Shown here: piece by piece, positions 62,596 to 64,000 of the stretch
Layout of the letters: every line of letters starts with the position of its first letter
How positions within the stretch are numbered: position 1 is the stretch's first letter
Assembly (NCBI RefSeq): GCF_041378895.1
Contig: NZ_CP144212.1
Location: forward strand, 1,597,501 to 1,661,500
DNA: 64,000 nucleotides
Direction of reading: 5' to 3'
Source of the DNA: Dechloromonas sp. ZY10
GTDB lineage: Bacteria > Pseudomonadota > Gammaproteobacteria > Burkholderiales > Rhodocyclaceae
Translations under genes and position numbers: made by a program
The notes under the pieces: model-generated
What the model was told of the DNA's origin: nothing
The model's database searches: none
What the model saw: only the letters and a program-made list of their open reading frames with translations

Positions 62596-62765
62596 TTGAT
62601 AGATTCTCGCGGAAGTGTTGTGTCTTATAGAACTCCAGACTCCGGGCTGGGTTTATACCCGCGCTTGCAGTCGGGCGCAAGGCTTGCGGCAAAGGCTGAA
62701 TTGTGCCCGGTTTGCCTGCGGATATGATTGAATAATGCCGGTTCCGGGAATCGGTGAGAAAAGTA

Positions 62766-63665
62766 ATGGCGGATCGGCGTTTGCAGGTATTTCATGCGGT
62801 GGCAAGGCATCTCAGCTTTACCCGCGCGGCCGAAGCGTTGTTCATGACCCAGCCGGCAGTCACCTTCCAGATCCGGCAGCTTGAGGAGCAGTACCGGGCT
62901 CGCCTGTTCGAGCGTCGCCATGGCGGTATTTCTCTGACCCCGGCGGGGGAACTCGTGCTTTCGTACGCTGAAAGGATTCTAGCCCTTGGCGACGAACTGG
63001 AAGTTCGCCTGGCCGAAATGACTGACGAGATGCAGGGACCCTTGCTGCTCGGCGCCAGTGCAAGCATTGGCGAATACATGCTGCCGCGCCTGCTGGGTGA
63101 GTTCAATGCCCTTTATCCCCGGGTACGGGTGACCCTGATGGTCGCCAATTCCGAAAACCTCGAACAACGCGTGGCTGAGCGCAGCGTCGATCTTGCTCTG
63201 GTCGAGCTGGCTCCCCGGCTCCCCGGGGTGGCCGGGCGCAGTTGCCGTGCCGATGAACTGGCGATGGTTTGTGCGCCGGATCATCCGCTGGCCGGGCTGG
63301 CGACGGTCCGTGCCCGCGAACTGGTGGATTATGAGTATGTCGGGCGTGAAACCGGCTCGGCGACGCGGCAGCTGATCGAACATTATTTCAGTGAGCAAGG
63401 CATCGCTGCCCGGGGGCTCAAGACACTGATGGAGCTGGGCAGTCCCGAGGCACTGAAGGCGGCGGTTGCAGGAGGGCTGGGTTTTGCCATTCTTTCCCGC
63501 TTGGCGGTTGAACGGGAATGCCGGTTGGGAGAATTGCGGGCAATTGCACTGCAGCCGCCACTCCGCCGCGAACTCTACCTGATTCATCCGCAGGAGCGTT
63601 TCCAGTCGCGGGTGGTGAGTTCATTCATTGATTTTGTCGTTCGGCAATTGCACGAGGCGGGGTGA
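62766..63665 (+). CDS. LysR-type transcriptional regulator (CysB/CbbR-like HTH)
   Basis: 299 residues. HTH: QVFHAVARHLSFTRAAEALFMTQPAVTFQIRQLEEQYRARLFERRHGGISLTPAG. The effector domain follows (GPLLLGASASIGEYMLPRLLGEFNALYPRVRVTLMVANSENLEQRVAE). ATG 62766 is preferred to GTG 62754. It is divergent from lplT and 149 bases upstream of alr. Confidence 0.88.
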   Translation: MADRRLQVFHAVARHLSFTRAAEALFMTQPAVTFQIRQLEEQYRARLFERRHGGISLTPAGELVLSYAERILALGDELEVRLAEMTDEMQGPLLLGASASIGEYMLPRLLGEFNALYPRVRVTLMVANSENLEQRVAERSVDLALVELAPRLPGVAGRSCRADELAMVCAPDHPLAGLATVRARELVDYEYVGRETGSATRQLIEHYFSEQGIAARGLKTLMELGSPEALKAAVAGGLGFAILSRLAVERECRLGELRAIALQPPLRRELYLIHPQERFQSRVVSSFIDFVVRQLHEAG

Positions 63666-63814
63666 TCGCGGAGAAAGCGAGCCGGTTTGCCAGGGAGGGC
63701 GATTTGCTGCTGCAATCTCGCGCCTGGGCCGATGGAGCGAATACAATCCGCACTCCGGGTTTTCTCCGTCGGTGCCCGGCATCGAGTTGCCCGACCTTTA
63801 TTTTTTGCTGATTC

Positions 63815-64000
63815 ATGAATACTTCCCGTCCGATCCGTGCCCGCATCCTACCCGCCGCCATTCTTCACAATTACCGTCTGGCCAAGGCGCGAGCGCCGCG
63901 CAGCAAGGCCTGGGCAGTAATCAAGGCGAATGCCTACGGACATGGCCAATGGCGAACGGTGGAGGCCCTGCGGGCTGAGGCCGATGGCTTTGCGCTGCTC
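63815..64000 (+). CDS. alr: Alanine racemase, N-terminal part (truncated by window end)
   Basis: 62 residues visible from ATG 63815: RPIRARILPAAILHNYRLAKARAPRSKAWAVIKANAYGHG. The Lys in VIKANAYGHG is the PLP-binding lysine. The enzyme makes D-alanine for peptidoglycan. The rest lies beyond the right edge. Confidence 0.93.
   Translation, partial: MNTSRPIRARILPAAILHNYRLAKARAPRSKAWAVIKANAYGHGQWRTVEALRAEADGFALL

Overview
The window is GC-rich, densely packed chromosomal DNA of a Gram-negative proteobacterium. Gene content and order (DusC, CcoG, NsrR-type Rrf2, DcaP-like porin, CbiMNQO plus an oxygen-independent cobalamin operon, TsaB-RimI-UDG, LplT next to alr) suggest a betaproteobacterium of the Rhodocyclales (Dechloromonas/Azonexus type). 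This placement is inference; no rRNA or marker tree was available. I saw no tRNA, rRNA, CRISPR array, transposase or phage gene.

Layout. 0-7.4 kb: a PIN-domain protein cut by the window edge, dusC with a TrmB-like methyltransferase and a YkgJ-type protein in an overlapping unit, a LysR regulator divergent from a small ORF plus bestrophin-like channel, and a response regulator/hybrid kinase pair on the minus strand. 7.6-8.5 kb: a flagellin-like gene whose centre is replaced by 41 heptamer units (GCTACCC then GCCCACC); its two conserved ends are now in different frames. 8.6-22.9 kb: a cobalamin riboswitch followed by cbiMNQO (cobalt uptake) and cbiF, cbiX, cbiC, cbiD, cbiET, cbiL, cbiG (two ORFs separated by a 730-bp repeat block), cbiH, a [2Fe-2S] protein and cobA, with two ABM-fold proteins and a GNAT enzyme embedded. 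23.9-29.7 kb: porin, PACE efflux protein, EamA transporter with an AraC/Ogt fusion, and a SulP transporter. 29.9-37.4 kb: two more cobalamin riboswitches, one before a TonB-dependent receptor plus PepSY membrane protein, the other before a GNAT protein plus a second TonB-dependent receptor. 38.0-39.3 kb: an AT-rich islet with two unknown ORFs. 39.4-64 kb: a DegS-like protease, two large hybrid kinases, SbcC and SbcD (6 kb apart), MarR/EamA, CcoG, an NsrR-like regulator, EamA/tautomerase/LysR, TsaB-RimI-UDG, an enoyl-CoA hydratase, LplT, LysR and the start of alr.

How it works together. The middle of the window is a cobalt-to-corrinoid economy: cobalt import (CbiMNQO), insertion (CbiX), ring methylation and contraction (CobA, CbiL, CbiH, CbiG, CbiF, CbiD, CbiET, CbiC) and outer-membrane uptake, with three B12 riboswitches placed to shut import and synthesis together when cobalamin is plentiful. 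A cbiJ/cobK reductase and the late genes (cbiA, cbiP, cobD, cobU/S) are not in the window.

Two features stand out. The first is the heptamer tract in the flagellin-like gene, built like a frame-switching contingency locus. The second is a dispersed palindrome with the invariant core CACGGTCGACCGTG: six exact and four near copies. Its outer arms differ from copy to copy yet stay self-complementary, and it lies between genes and also inside cbiN, sbcC and a ykgJ-type gene.
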